DNA from: VAZQ01 sp036406655
GTDB lineage: Bacteria > Pseudomonadota > Alphaproteobacteria > Rhizobiales > Xanthobacteraceae
DNA: 64,000 nt
Assembly (NCBI GenBank): GCA_036406655.1
Contig: DASXAP010000204.1
Span: forward strand, 14,201 to 78,200
Direction of reading: 5' to 3'
Position numbers and translations under genes: made by a program. Below the pieces are notes generated by a model. It saw only the letters and a list, made by a program, of their open reading frames with translations. It was not told the origin of the DNA and did no database searches. Below are positions 43,080 to 51,665 of the stretch, piece by piece. The number at the start of each line of letters is the position of its first letter. The stretch's first letter is position 1.

Positions 43080-44000
43080 TTGGAGAGAGATGCCCTTCTA
43101 CTCGGGGTCGACGGTGGAGGCACGCGCTGCCGGGCGCGGCTGTGCGCCGCATCGGGAGAAAGGCTCGGCGAGGCTGCCGCCGGTCCGGCCAATATCCGAT
43201 TCGGCCTCGATCAAAGCTTGATAGCAATTCTTGACGCAACAATGAAATCTCTCGATCAATGTGGCCTTGCCCGAGAGGATCTCGGCCGCATTGTGGCTTG
43301 CCTCGCGCTCGCCGGCGCCAGCGAGCCCGACCATCTCGCCGCAATGCAGGCTTGCAGGCATCCGTTCGCGAAGGCCGTGGTGACCACCGATGCACACGCC
43401 GCCTGTGTGGGCGCCCATGCCGGTCGCGAGGGCGGCGTGATCGTGGTCGGCACCGGCTCGATCGGTTGGGCCGAGCTGGGTGGCCTCGCCTATCGCGTGG
43501 GGGGCTGGGGGTTGCCGGTGTCCGACGGGGGAAGTGGCGCCTGGCTGGGCGTCGAGGCGCTGCGCCGGGTCCTGTGGGCGCATGACGGCCGCCGGAGGTG
43601 GACGCCGTTGTTGCGCGAGCTGTTCGATCAGTTTCAATCCAACCCGCACGCCATCGTGCAATTCGCATCCGCCGCCACGCCGCGCGAGTTCGGCTCGCTC
43701 GCTCCTCGCGTGGTCGCCGGCGCCGAGCGGGGCGACCCGGCGGCGCGGGAGCTCCTGCGGCTTGCCGCCGCGCATATCGACGCGCTGGCGGAGCGGCTGG
43801 CCGCATCCGGCACCGAGCGGCTGGCGCTGGTCGGCGGGCTCGCGCCGAGCATCGAGCCCTGGCTCGCACCGCGCAGCCGCCGCCGCCTCGTGCCGCCCGC
43901 CGGCGACGCGCTCGACGGCGCGCTGCGTCTGGCGCGGATCGCCGCCGAAGCGCCGAGCATCGCCGGGCACGCCAACCAGCTGGTGCTGCAGATCGGATGA
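43080..44000 (+). CDS. BadF/BadG-type sugar kinase (GlcNAc or MurNAc kinase-like)
   Basis: The ASKHA-fold ATPase has phosphate-1 motif LLLGVDGGGTRCRARL, the V-V-G-T-G-S-I-G-W motif near residue 125 and an adenosine loop G-G-L-A-P-S near 260. Members phosphorylate GlcNAc, glucosamine or (MurK) MurNAc. The start is TTG at 43080, six bases after GGGAGG; no better start exists before the GVDGGG motif. The stop overlaps the SIS gene start by 4 bp. Location beside murQ and nagA supports a cell-wall amino-sugar kinase. Confidence 0.85.
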   Translation: MERDALLLGVDGGGTRCRARLCAASGERLGEAAAGPANIRFGLDQSLIAILDATMKSLDQCGLAREDLGRIVACLALAGASEPDHLAAMQACRHPFAKAVVTTDAHAACVGAHAGREGGVIVVGTGSIGWAELGGLAYRVGGWGLPVSDGGSGAWLGVEALRRVLWAHDGRRRWTPLLRELFDQFQSNPHAIVQFASAATPREFGSLAPRVVAGAERGDPAARELLRLAAAHIDALAERLAASGTERLALVGGLAPSIEPWLAPRSRRRLVPPAGDALDGALRLARIAAEAPSIAGHANQLVLQIG

Positions 44001-45043
44001 GCGACATCGACCGCCAGATCCTGAGCGAGATCCGCGAGGCACCGGATGTTGCCCGGCGGCAGGCGCAGGGCTTCGCGCAATCCGCCGCGGATTTGCTCCG
44101 GCGGCTCGAGCGCCGAGCCCCCGACGTCGTCGTCACCTGCGCGCGCGGAAGCTCGGCGCACGCCGCAACCTTCGCCAAGCACCTGATCGAGCACCGGCTC
44201 GGCATTCCGTGTGCCGCGGCCGCGCCGAACATCGCCAGCATCTATCATCGGCCGCTGCGCCTGAAGCACCAGCTGTTCCTTGCCATCTCCCAATCCGGCC
44301 GCAGTGACGACCTCGTCGAATCTGCGAGCCTCGCCAGAACGGCAGGCGCGGTCACCGTGGCCCTGGTGAACGAGACCGACAGCCCGCTGGCCTCCGCCTG
44401 CGAGCTCGTGCTGCCGATCGGCGCCGGACCCGAGCGCAGCGTGATCGCAACCAAGACCTTCGTTGCCACGCTGGTGGCGCTCCTGCGGCTGACCGCCGAG
44501 TGGTGCGCCGACAACGCGCTCAAATCTGCGCTCGAGCGCCTGCCGGAGCGGCTCGCGAGCGCTTCCGGCCTGCCTTCCGGCGATCGGCTCTGGCGCGCAG
44601 CCGGAGACGCGCTCGGCCCGGCTGAGAGCGTGGTGACGATCGGCAGGGGACCGACCCTCGCCATCGCACGGGAAGCGGCATTGAAGCTGAAGGAAGCCTG
44701 CAGCCTGCACGCCGAGGCATTCAGCGGGGCGGAATTCATGCACGGTCCGGTGTCGCTCGTTTCCGATGCCTACCCGCTCCTGGTTTTCGCGCCCGGCGAT
44801 GCCGCAGGCGAAGGACTGCGCACGCTTGCCGCCGATCTGTGCCGCAAGGGTGCCGCCGTGTTCATCACCGCGCACGGGGCGATTGCGCCCGGGATCCTGC
44901 CGATGCTGGCCCCCGACCATCCGGAAACCGATGCCGTCTGCCAGATCCAGGCATTCTACGCGTTCATGGTCGAGCTCGCGCAGCGCCGGGGAACCAACCC
45001 TGCGCGACCGCGGCACCTGCGCAAGATCACGCGCACGCGATGA
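43997..45043 (+). CDS. SIS-domain glucosamine-6-phosphate deaminase (NagB-II/AgaS-like)
   Basis: Two SIS domains corresponding to the isomerase half of GlmS, with no glutaminase domain (348 residues). Motifs are VVTCARGSSAHAATFAKHL near residue 46, AISQSGRSDDLVESASLA near 93 and the second-domain segment containing L-K-E-A-C-S-L-H-A-E and F-M-H-G-P near 235-255. Such proteins convert GlcN-6-P to fructose-6-P and ammonia in place of NagB. ATGA overlaps link it to the kinase before it and nagA after it. Confidence 0.9.
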   Translation: MSDIDRQILSEIREAPDVARRQAQGFAQSAADLLRRLERRAPDVVVTCARGSSAHAATFAKHLIEHRLGIPCAAAAPNIASIYHRPLRLKHQLFLAISQSGRSDDLVESASLARTAGAVTVALVNETDSPLASACELVLPIGAGPERSVIATKTFVATLVALLRLTAEWCADNALKSALERLPERLASASGLPSGDRLWRAAGDALGPAESVVTIGRGPTLAIAREAALKLKEACSLHAEAFSGAEFMHGPVSLVSDAYPLLVFAPGDAAGEGLRTLAADLCRKGAAVFITAHGAIAPGILPMLAPDHPETDAVCQIQAFYAFMVELAQRRGTNPARPRHLRKITRTR

Positions 45044-46188
45044 CCGGCAAGGTGCCGCACGCGATCTCGGCGAGCCACGTGTTCGACGGCTCGGTCCTGC
45101 ACAAGGACGCAGCGATCGTGATCGAGGGCGAACGGATCGCGGCATTGCTGCCGCGCGCCGAGCTGTCGCGAAGCACCGATGATCTCATCCTGCCCGACGG
45201 CCTGTGGATCGCGCCGGGTTTCATCGATGTGCAGGTCAACGGCGGCGGCGACGTCCTCTTCAACGACGCCCCCACCGCAGAAGGACTTGCCGCGATCGCC
45301 GCTGCGCACCGCAAATTCGGCACGACCGGCCTGCTGCCGACACTGATCACCGACGCGCCCGAGAAGATGCAGGCGGCGCTCGCCGCGGTGCAGGCCGCGC
45401 GCGCCGGCCAGCCGGGCATCCTCGGCATTCATCTCGAAGGGCCTTTCATCTCGCCGGAACGGGCCGGCGTGCACGTCATCCGCCACATTCGCGCGCCTTC
45501 GGCCGCCGACTCCGAGATGCTCGGTGCCAGGGGCGCGGGCGTCATGCTGGTGACCTTGGCGCCGGAGCAGGTGCCCGCGGGCTTCATCGCCGAGCTGGTC
45601 TCCATGGGCATCCGCGTCTCGCTCGGGCATTCGGCTGCAAGCTACCGGCAGACCCGCGCCGCCATGGCCGAGGGGCTTGCCGGCTTCACGCATCTGTTCA
45701 ATGCGATGCCCCCGCTGCTCAGCCGCGATCCCGGCCCGATCGCTGCCGCGCTCGAATCGCCTTCGGCGTCCTACGGCTTGATCGTCGACGGCATCCACGT
45801 TGACCCGGCGGTGCTTCGGCTTGCGCTGCGCGGGGCGGGCCACCCCCTCCTGGTCACCGACGCGATGCCTCCGGTCGGCGGCGCGCAGACGAGCTTTCGC
45901 CTCTATGGCGAGGAGATCGGGGTCCGCGACGGCCGCTGCCTGCGCCGGGACGGCACGCTCGCCGGCACCGTTCTCGACATGGCGAGCGCGGTTCGCAACT
46001 GCGTGCGGATGCTGGAGGCGCCGCTCGAGCGGGCGCTGGGCTTTGCCTCGCTCAATCCCGCCAATTTCCTCGGGCTCGGCTCCGAGCTCGGTCGCATCGC
46101 GGCGGGATTCCGTGCCGATCTCGTGGCTTTCGAGCCGGAGGAGGTTCAGGTCGTGCGCACCTGGGTTGCCGGCCGGTCGGTCCCATGA
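45040..46188 (+). CDS. nagA: N-acetylglucosamine-6-phosphate deacetylase
   Basis: Removes acetate from GlcNAc-6-P ahead of the SIS deaminase. The 382-residue amidohydrolase shows APGFIDVQVNGGGDVLFND near residue 56, metal ligand Glu in GIHLEGPFISPERAG near 130, His in SLGHSAA near 193, His in GFTHLFNAMPPL near 214 and the catalytic Asp in VTDAMPPVGG near 271. The usual first H-x-H pair is replaced by Q-V-N, as in single-metal NagA enzymes. The start overlaps the upstream stop (ATGA). Confidence 0.94.
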   Translation: MTGKVPHAISASHVFDGSVLHKDAAIVIEGERIAALLPRAELSRSTDDLILPDGLWIAPGFIDVQVNGGGDVLFNDAPTAEGLAAIAAAHRKFGTTGLLPTLITDAPEKMQAALAAVQAARAGQPGILGIHLEGPFISPERAGVHVIRHIRAPSAADSEMLGARGAGVMLVTLAPEQVPAGFIAELVSMGIRVSLGHSAASYRQTRAAMAEGLAGFTHLFNAMPPLLSRDPGPIAAALESPSASYGLIVDGIHVDPAVLRLALRGAGHPLLVTDAMPPVGGAQTSFRLYGEEIGVRDGRCLRRDGTLAGTVLDMASAVRNCVRMLEAPLERALGFASLNPANFLGLGSELGRIAAGFRADLVAFEPEEVQVVRTWVAGRSVP

Positions 46189-46211
46189 GGAGCCGCTCGA
46201 GCGCTGTATCG

Positions 46212-47504
46212 TCAGGAAGCCTGGCGGCCGCGCTCGCGTTCGGACCCATGGCGGGCGGCGGCACGCGCCGGCTGCTTCTTCTCCTCGGCTCGGCGGGCTT
46301 CGCGCGAGCGGGGTTTTGCCGCACTCCCTGCCTTCCCGGCAAAGCGCCGCCGCGGATGCGGCGCTGCCTGAGCAAGGGCCTCTGCGGTCAGGGAGGCGGC
46401 GGCAAGCCTGATCGGTAGATCAGCGGCCAGCCTGGTCGAGGCAGCAGGATCGGGCGGGGTCGATGCCGGCGGCTCTTCGGCCGCCCTCGCCAGCTCCGAC
46501 AAGCCGCTCATGGTGTCGCTGCCGGCAAGGTCGCGCACCGCGGCAACTTCGGTCGCGGTCAAGCGCTCGGCCCGCAGCCGCTGCGCGATGGTCCGCCAGT
46601 CTCCGACCGTGGCCACATGCGCCGGGTCGGCGCCGGGCATCGGCCGCAGCAACCCGAAGCGGCGACCCATCCTGTCGATCCAGCTGAACAGCGCTCCCAC
46701 CGGACCGTCCATTGTCCACAGATCGGCGCAGCGGCCATGGCCGTAGCCACCGACTGCGCGCGATCCTCCATGGCAGGAATTGCCGGTGCTCGCCTTGAAG
46801 CCGGACGCTATCTCCTGGCGCCAGTCATCGCGAAAAGCAGAAAGCATTGTCCACTTGATGCCGGCGGCATCCATGCTCTTGCCCGCCGCATAGACGAGCT
46901 CCTTGAAATCGGGGTCCATGCCTCCGATGACGTAAGCGTCGAGCGACAGCCCGAGCCGCTCCGCGGCAGCGGGATCCTTCCAGGTGAAGTCGCCGCTGGA
47001 ATCGCGCTTCTCGGGCGCGCGCCGGTAAGCCGCGAACAGGTAACCATCGAGCGACGCCTCCTCGAGCTCCATCTCCGGCGCGAGCCGCGGCGGAACGTAG
47101 GCGTTGAACGGGTCGAGCGGGGGCATTGCCGGAGCCGGCAGTCGCTCGGCAGCGCGGCCCTGCTCCGGCGCCTGGTCAGCCGGCGCGGAGATCAGCGCTG
47201 CGCCCCCGGCGAAGGCGACTTGCATCGGCACGAGCCTGCCGAAGCCCGCGTGCCGGCTGCGCCAGCGACGGCCGAGCTGCCGGTGCCTTCCGAGCTCGGA
47301 TGGCCCCTGGGCATCGGCCGGGGGAATCGCCGCCGGATCGGCGCGCGCCATCGTCGGCGCGAGAGCAAGCTCGACCAACGACTCGGCCCGATCATCTGCA
47401 GCCAGCAAGGCGGATTGGGAGGCGACAACACCCAGCCCGAGAACGGCAACAGCTCGCGGAAACGCGCACGCGCGCAAAGCCGTCGCGAGAAGATCGCTCA
47501 GCAT
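46212..47504 (-). CDS. Exported M15-like (D-Ala-D-Ala carboxypeptidase-like) protein
   Basis: The N-terminal hydrophobic segment (AVAVLGLGVVASQSALLAAD) suggests export or anchoring. The central domain (~150-310) resembles peptidase M15 of the VanY type: SAFRDDWRQEIASGFKAS, then GYGHGRCADLW giving His256 and Asp261, and DPAHVA giving His296 as possible zinc ligands. The C-terminus (~330-430) is Arg/Ala/Lys-rich and probably disordered. It is convergent with nagA, 23 bp apart. A peptidoglycan-trimming role is inferred, in keeping with the amino-sugar cluster next door. Confidence 0.7.
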   Translation of the reverse strand: MLSDLLATALRACAFPRAVAVLGLGVVASQSALLAADDRAESLVELALAPTMARADPAAIPPADAQGPSELGRHRQLGRRWRSRHAGFGRLVPMQVAFAGGAALISAPADQAPEQGRAAERLPAPAMPPLDPFNAYVPPRLAPEMELEEASLDGYLFAAYRRAPEKRDSSGDFTWKDPAAAERLGLSLDAYVIGGMDPDFKELVYAAGKSMDAAGIKWTMLSAFRDDWRQEIASGFKASTGNSCHGGSRAVGGYGHGRCADLWTMDGPVGALFSWIDRMGRRFGLLRPMPGADPAHVATVGDWRTIAQRLRAERLTATEVAAVRDLAGSDTMSGLSELARAAEEPPASTPPDPAASTRLAADLPIRLAAASLTAEALAQAAPHPRRRFAGKAGSAAKPRSREARRAEEKKQPARAAARHGSERERGRQAS

Positions 47505-47980
47505 TCAACCCTTCCCCTGATGTGCGGATTCGGAGCTCAGCTCACGGGGACCGCCGGTGCACGCTCGAGCGCACCCACGACCGTGGCCGATGGCCCGCCG
47601 GACTTCGCACCGGCGAACCGTGTGGTACCGCGTCCCATGCAACCCCTCTAAAGGCGAAGTTCCACTGGAGATTGCCCGCCCGCCACACCGGCTTACTTTC
47701 AACCGGATGTGGCACGAATGTGGCGGGAGCGATCGTGCTCAGACGGGAGTTTCGTGGAACCAAAAGGTCCACTTAACTGCCGGGGAGGTTCTCGATCGGA
47801 TAGAATCAGCTTCATCATGGCCGGGCTGGTGCCCCGCAATCCGGATGCGCGGGACAAAAGCGCGTTCACGCGCGTCTGCGACGCGCTTCTGCCCGCGCAT
47901 GACGATCGAAATGAACGGGATCGGCTCCAGCTGCATTCCGACGAGGTGGGGTCGGTTCTTTCAGAGAGCGTAATCGGAGA
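47505..47980. other. 476-bp intergenic region with a decayed REP-like element
   Basis: I find no convincing gene here. Around 47814-47906 lies a decayed copy of the CATGGCCGGGCT family: TCATGGCCGGGCTGGTGCCC at the left, CGCGGGACAAA in the middle and CGCGCATGACGA at the right, which can fold back imperfectly. The flanking sequence up to 47800 shows no clear promoter pair. It would contain the promoter of the receptor gene at 47981 and, on the other strand, that of the M15-like gene. Confidence 0.5.
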
Positions 47981-48955
47981 ATGCTCGAAATGAAGCAGGC
48001 AAGAGCCCTCGGCGCGCTGGCGATCCTGGCCGCTCTCACCGGCGCGGCGCTGGCGCAGGACTATCCGAGCCGCCCGATCAAGCTCGTGCACGGTTTTCCG
48101 CCCGGCGGCAACGTCGACATCATCGCTCGCCTCCTGGGGAACGAGATGTCGAGGGGCCTCGGCCAGTCGATCGTGGTCGAGGCGAAGCCGGGCGTCGCCG
48201 GTAGCCTCGCTGCGGAAGCCGTGGCGCACAGCGAACCCGACGGCTACACCCTGCTGGTCCTTCCTAGCGCGCATCCTGCGCACGCGGCGCTGTCGCGCAA
48301 CCTGAAATACAGGGTCGTCGACGATTTCGAGTGGATCTCGGTGGCGAGCTTCTATCCGTTCCTCATCTGCGTGCGCCAGGACTCCCGTTTCCAGACGCTC
48401 AGGCAGCTGATCGAGGAGGCGCGCACCAATCCCGGCGGCCTCAGTTACGGCTCGGCAGGTTTCGGCTCGATCCTGCACACGACTGTCGAGCTCATCGCCC
48501 ACCGGAGCGGGAGCCGGTTCAGGCATATCCCCTATCGCGGGGAGGCGCCGGCGATCACCGCCCTGCTGCAGGGCGACATCGACTTCATCGCCGCGACCTC
48601 GGGGCCGATCAATCCGCGCGTGCGCTCGGGCGAGTTCCGCGCGCTCGCGGTCACCGCCAGAACCCGCTGGCGCGAGCTGCCCGAGGTGCCGACGGTCGAG
48701 GAGGAGGGAATCCCCGGTTTCGAGGTGATCTCCTGGACCGGGCTCGCAGGCCCGGCGCGACTGCCTGCTGCGATCATCGACAAGCTCAACGCCGAGCTGC
48801 GCCGCGCGATCGCCGTTTCGGAGGTGAAGGCGACGCTCGAGAGCATGGGCGGCGATCCGCGCCCGACCACGCCGGGCGAGATGCGCGCGCTGGTGGCGAG
48901 CCAGTTCGCGACCTGGACCAGGCTCGTCAAGGAGGCGAACATTCCGGTGGAGTAG
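47981..48955 (+). CDS. Tripartite tricarboxylate transporter receptor (TctC/Bug family), second copy
   Basis: The 324-residue protein has a signal peptide ending LAALTGAALAQ before DYPSRPIKLVHGFPPGGNVD, the standard Bug opening. Also seen are VVEAKPGVAGSLAAEAVA, FRHIPYRGEAPAITALLQGD near 180 and LPEVPTVEEEGIPGFE near 225. The start may be ATG 47981 or ATG 47990; GGAG lies very close to the first. No tctA/tctB genes are adjacent. It is only distantly similar to the copy at 28856, so the two probably bind different carboxylates. Confidence 0.91.
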   Translation: MLEMKQARALGALAILAALTGAALAQDYPSRPIKLVHGFPPGGNVDIIARLLGNEMSRGLGQSIVVEAKPGVAGSLAAEAVAHSEPDGYTLLVLPSAHPAHAALSRNLKYRVVDDFEWISVASFYPFLICVRQDSRFQTLRQLIEEARTNPGGLSYGSAGFGSILHTTVELIAHRSGSRFRHIPYRGEAPAITALLQGDIDFIAATSGPINPRVRSGEFRALAVTARTRWRELPEVPTVEEEGIPGFEVISWTGLAGPARLPAAIIDKLNAELRRAIAVSEVKATLESMGGDPRPTTPGEMRALVASQFATWTRLVKEANIPVE

Positions 48956-49140
48956 CTGACCGGAAGTGGGCGCCCGGCGAAGAGCCGAGGCCGCTGTCGC
49001 TGCATTTGCCGGCGCCGCCTGCTTTGGCGGCGAGGGTTCGTGGCATCGAGTCGGCGATCTGACTTTGCGGCACTGCGGCCTGTGGATTTCTCATCGGCGT
49101 GGTAATAACCAATATCCCCGCCTGGCTGGTCTCCGCTTCC

Positions 49141-50151
49141 ATGCTGTTTCCGCGCGTCTCCGACATCGGCTTGTTCGAGCACCTCCGCCGCTTGCGCAGG
49201 CACAATCGCGCCGAGGCATATGCCGTCGCGCTCCTCGCCGTGGCGATCGCGACCTTGCTGCGCTATGCGCTCGAGGAGCAGGTCTCGGAGGCGGTGCCTT
49301 TCACCAGCTATTTTCTCGCCATCGTGGTCGGAACCTTCATCGGCGGATTCTGGCCCGGCATCGTGGCGACCCTCGTCTCCGCCGCCGTGTCGTGGTACCT
49401 GTTCCTGCCGCCGGAATTCACCTTCGCGCTCACCAAGCGGGAGGCAGCGTCGCTGCTGGTGTTCATAGGCAACGCCGGCGTCATCGTTGTTCTCATCTCG
49501 CTCCTTCACCGCGCCATCGACGGCATCGTCGCCCAGGACCAGCATCGGCAATTCCTGATACGCGAGCTGCATCACCGGTCGCAAAACCTGTTCTCGGTCA
49601 TCCTCGCAATTGCCTCGCGCAGCCTGCTCGACGGACAGAGCGTCTGCGAGGCCAAGGAGGTGCTCACCAGCCGCCTGGCGGCGCTGGCCCGCGCGCATGC
49701 GATGCTGTCGAGCGGCGGATGGGCGGGAGCCCCGCTCAATGAGATCCTGGCGCAGGAGCTGACCGCTTTCGCGAAGCAGGTCAGCGTCAGGGGATGCGAC
49801 CTGGTGATCAACACGCCTGCGGCGCAGAGCTTCGCGATGATCATCCACGAGCTGGCGACGAATGCTGCGAAATATGGAGCGCTGTCGTGCCCGGAGGGCC
49901 GGATCGATGTCGAGGGCAACCTCGAGGGGGCGCATGGTAAGCGGCAATTCCGGTTCGTCTGGAAGGAGTCGGGAGGGCCGCGACCCACGCCGCCTTCCCG
50001 CAAGGGCTTCGGCAGTGCGATTCTGTTCGATGCGGCCAAGCAGTTCGGCGAGAGCGTGCAGGCAAATTATGCCCCGGAAGGTCTGGTCTACGAGCTCGAC
50101 ATTCCATTGAGCACCATCGAGGCGCAAAGCGCCGTCGTGCAGCCCGGGTAG
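49141..50151 (+). CDS. HWE-family sensor histidine kinase with DUF4118-like membrane domain
   Basis: Four hydrophobic segments in residues ~25-125 (for example FLAIVVGTFIGGFWPGIVAT) form a KdpD-like DUF4118 membrane module. The dimerisation/phosphoacceptor helix FLIRELHHRSQNLFSVILAI puts the His at ~144, and the ATPase domain has IHELATNAAKYGALS near 237. The FVWKESGG segment near 278 supplies the W-x-E of the HWE family. ATG 49141 keeps every domain; a GTG at 49099 is in frame. No response regulator is adjacent, as is common for these general-stress or light-related kinases in alphaproteobacteria. Confidence 0.88.
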   Translation: MLFPRVSDIGLFEHLRRLRRHNRAEAYAVALLAVAIATLLRYALEEQVSEAVPFTSYFLAIVVGTFIGGFWPGIVATLVSAAVSWYLFLPPEFTFALTKREAASLLVFIGNAGVIVVLISLLHRAIDGIVAQDQHRQFLIRELHHRSQNLFSVILAIASRSLLDGQSVCEAKEVLTSRLAALARAHAMLSSGGWAGAPLNEILAQELTAFAKQVSVRGCDLVINTPAAQSFAMIIHELATNAAKYGALSCPEGRIDVEGNLEGAHGKRQFRFVWKESGGPRPTPPSRKGFGSAILFDAAKQFGESVQANYAPEGLVYELDIPLSTIEAQSAVVQPG

Positions 50152-50253
50152 CGGCGGCTGCGGGCGCATGCCGCGCGGGCGCGGAGCGGTGCCGATCGGC
50201 CATGGTCCGCACCTGCTCGCAGCCCCCGCACCGCAGACGCGAACTCGGCGGCT

Positions 50254-50652
50254 TCAGCACTTCCGGCGCGGGCGCACCTTGCTGCGGCCCTTGATCCAGC
50301 CGCTGTAGTCGGTGCCGCAGTCGTCGATCCACTTGTCGTCGCGCAGGTAATGGCACAGACCATCGGGGAAGCAGATCGCGCGGTCGATCACGGTCGTGCG
50401 GTCCTCGTCCTCGACCACCTCGTAGACGCTGCGCGCGCCGGTGAATCCGCGCAGGCACACGTGGGCCCGGTAGTTGCACCGGAAGGTCGGCTCGCCCTGG
50501 GCAGCGCGCGCGTTCCAGAGATACTGCCATACGTCCTCGCCCCAGTGCCGGCGATGCTGGAAGTAGCTCGGCGGCGCGTCGGCTGCGGGCTGCGCCTGCG
50601 CGGCCGAGGCCGCGAGGAGCATCATGATGATCAAGATCGGCATTCGCTTCAC
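50254..50652 (-). CDS. Secreted Cys-containing hypothetical protein
   Basis: The protein is not recognised. A signal peptide (MPILIIMMLLAASAAQAQ) precedes about 110 residues with five to six Cys in spaced pairs (FRCNYRAHVC, AICFPDGLC, DDCGTDYSGW, final R-R-K-C), suggesting disulfides in the periplasm. GTG at 50652 overlaps the stop of the upstream frameshifted gene by 4 bp; ATG at 50643 is an alternative. The coupling suggests that the upstream gene was, or is, functional in the same operon. Confidence 0.68.
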   Translation of the reverse strand: MKRMPILIIMMLLAASAAQAQPAADAPPSYFQHRRHWGEDVWQYLWNARAAQGEPTFRCNYRAHVCLRGFTGARSVYEVVEDEDRTTVIDRAICFPDGLCHYLRDDKWIDDCGTDYSGWIKGRSKVRPRRKC

Positions 50653-51088
50653 ACCGACTTCAATCGCCGGCGCAGCGCTTCGGTATCGATGCGATATTCC
50701 CAGTAATCGACGAGCACCTCGCGATTGGCATCGATGAAGCGCCGCACCTCCTCGAGCAGCCGCGCAGGGACCTCGCCTGCGACCACCGCGCCGTCGCCGA
50801 TCGCAACCGAGGCGGTCTTGCCCCGAGGATCGAGGCTGTCGGGCGGGTCGATTGCCAGCTTGATCCGCGGAGCGTGTCGGGTGTTGCCCTTCGGGGAGAT
50901 GAAGATGGTATGATCGACGCCGGTGACATCCCTGCGATAGGAAACCATTTCTTCGAGCAGCTCCTCCTCCGCCAGGGCATCGGCAAGCCCGACGATTCCG
51001 CCGTCGGAGCGATCATGTAGCCGAGATCGGCGAGGTTGATGATGTGACCGCGCCGCATCTCGTCGAGGAGCCGCTGCGGATCGGCCAT
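50649..51088 (-). pseudogene. Hypothetical protein gene with an apparent frameshift near 51010
   Basis: Starting at ATG 51088 the frame gives MADPQRLLDEMRRGHIINLA and D-L-G-Y-M-I, then turns into Arg/Ser-rich, non-protein-like sequence. From about 51012 a different frame gives the well-behaved GGIVGLADALAEEELLEEM, then VDHTIFISPKGN and a closing WEYRIDTEALRRRLKSV, ending at 50649. A single-base indel near 51010 would join the two into one ~145-residue soluble protein. The second part alone could start at an internal ATG in E-E-M-V-S-Y. The family is not recognised. The 3' end is coupled (GTGA) to the secreted protein gene. Confidence 0.6.
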
Positions 51089-51217
51089 GATATCCGCAGA
51101 CGATGAGGGGATGATGCTGGTCATTTGCGGCTGATATCCTGCACGACGCTGACACAAGATAGCGCGTGAGCCGCAGCGGTGTCGACCTGCCCCCGCCGGG
51201 CTGTCGCCGCCGCCTGT

Positions 51218-51616
51218 TCAATCTGTTCCGGATGCCGACGTCGGCTCGATCTCGCACAGGACCCGCACCTCGCCCGGCCGAGCGTAAGGGTACTTGTCCT
51301 GGCCCAGATATTTCCTCGCGAGCGAGTCGATGTGCCGCGAGGCCCCCTCTTCCTTCACGTCGCGAACGCGGCCGCGTATCTGCACATGGCGGTACGGATT
51401 GTCGGGGTCGACGATCGCCAGCGCCACCCGCGCCCCTTTCCTCAGATTGCGCGCCTTCACCCTGCCCCTCGCGGTGTTCACGCGCAGGATGCCATCCGAA
51501 TAGTCGAACCAGACCGGGGTCACCTGGGGTGAGCCGTCCGGCATCAGGGTGGCAAGAGCGGCAAATGCCTTCTTTTGCTGCAGCAGGTCCAGGTACTTTG
51601 CGGGAACGGTGGTCAT
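51218..51616 (-). CDS. PPOX-class (pyridoxamine-phosphate-oxidase-fold) flavin/F420 oxidoreductase
   Basis: The 132-residue split-barrel protein shows AFAALATLMPDGSPQVTPVW near residue 16, FDYSDGILRVNTARGRVKAR, and D-P-D-N-P-Y-R-H-V-Q-I-R-G-R-V. This pattern is annotated as an F420-dependent PPOX subfamily, but cofactor use (FMN, heme or F420) cannot be read from sequence. A GAGGAGCTGAC site precedes ATG 51616. It follows the secreted hydrolase-like gene by 49 bp on the same strand. Confidence 0.82.
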   Translation of the reverse strand: MTTVPAKYLDLLQQKKAFAALATLMPDGSPQVTPVWFDYSDGILRVNTARGRVKARNLRKGARVALAIVDPDNPYRHVQIRGRVRDVKEEGASRHIDSLARKYLGQDKYPYARPGEVRVLCEIEPTSASGTD

Positions 51617-51665
51617 GTCAGCTCCTCGGAATTGACCGGCGGTCGTGCTTCCGTGGCTCGAGACG

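Noticed and set aside
42985..44241. Long N-terminal extension of murQ to 44241
   Set aside because: The frame crosses the divergent kinase and SIS genes and is Arg-rich non-protein-like; ATG 42984 fits MurQ.
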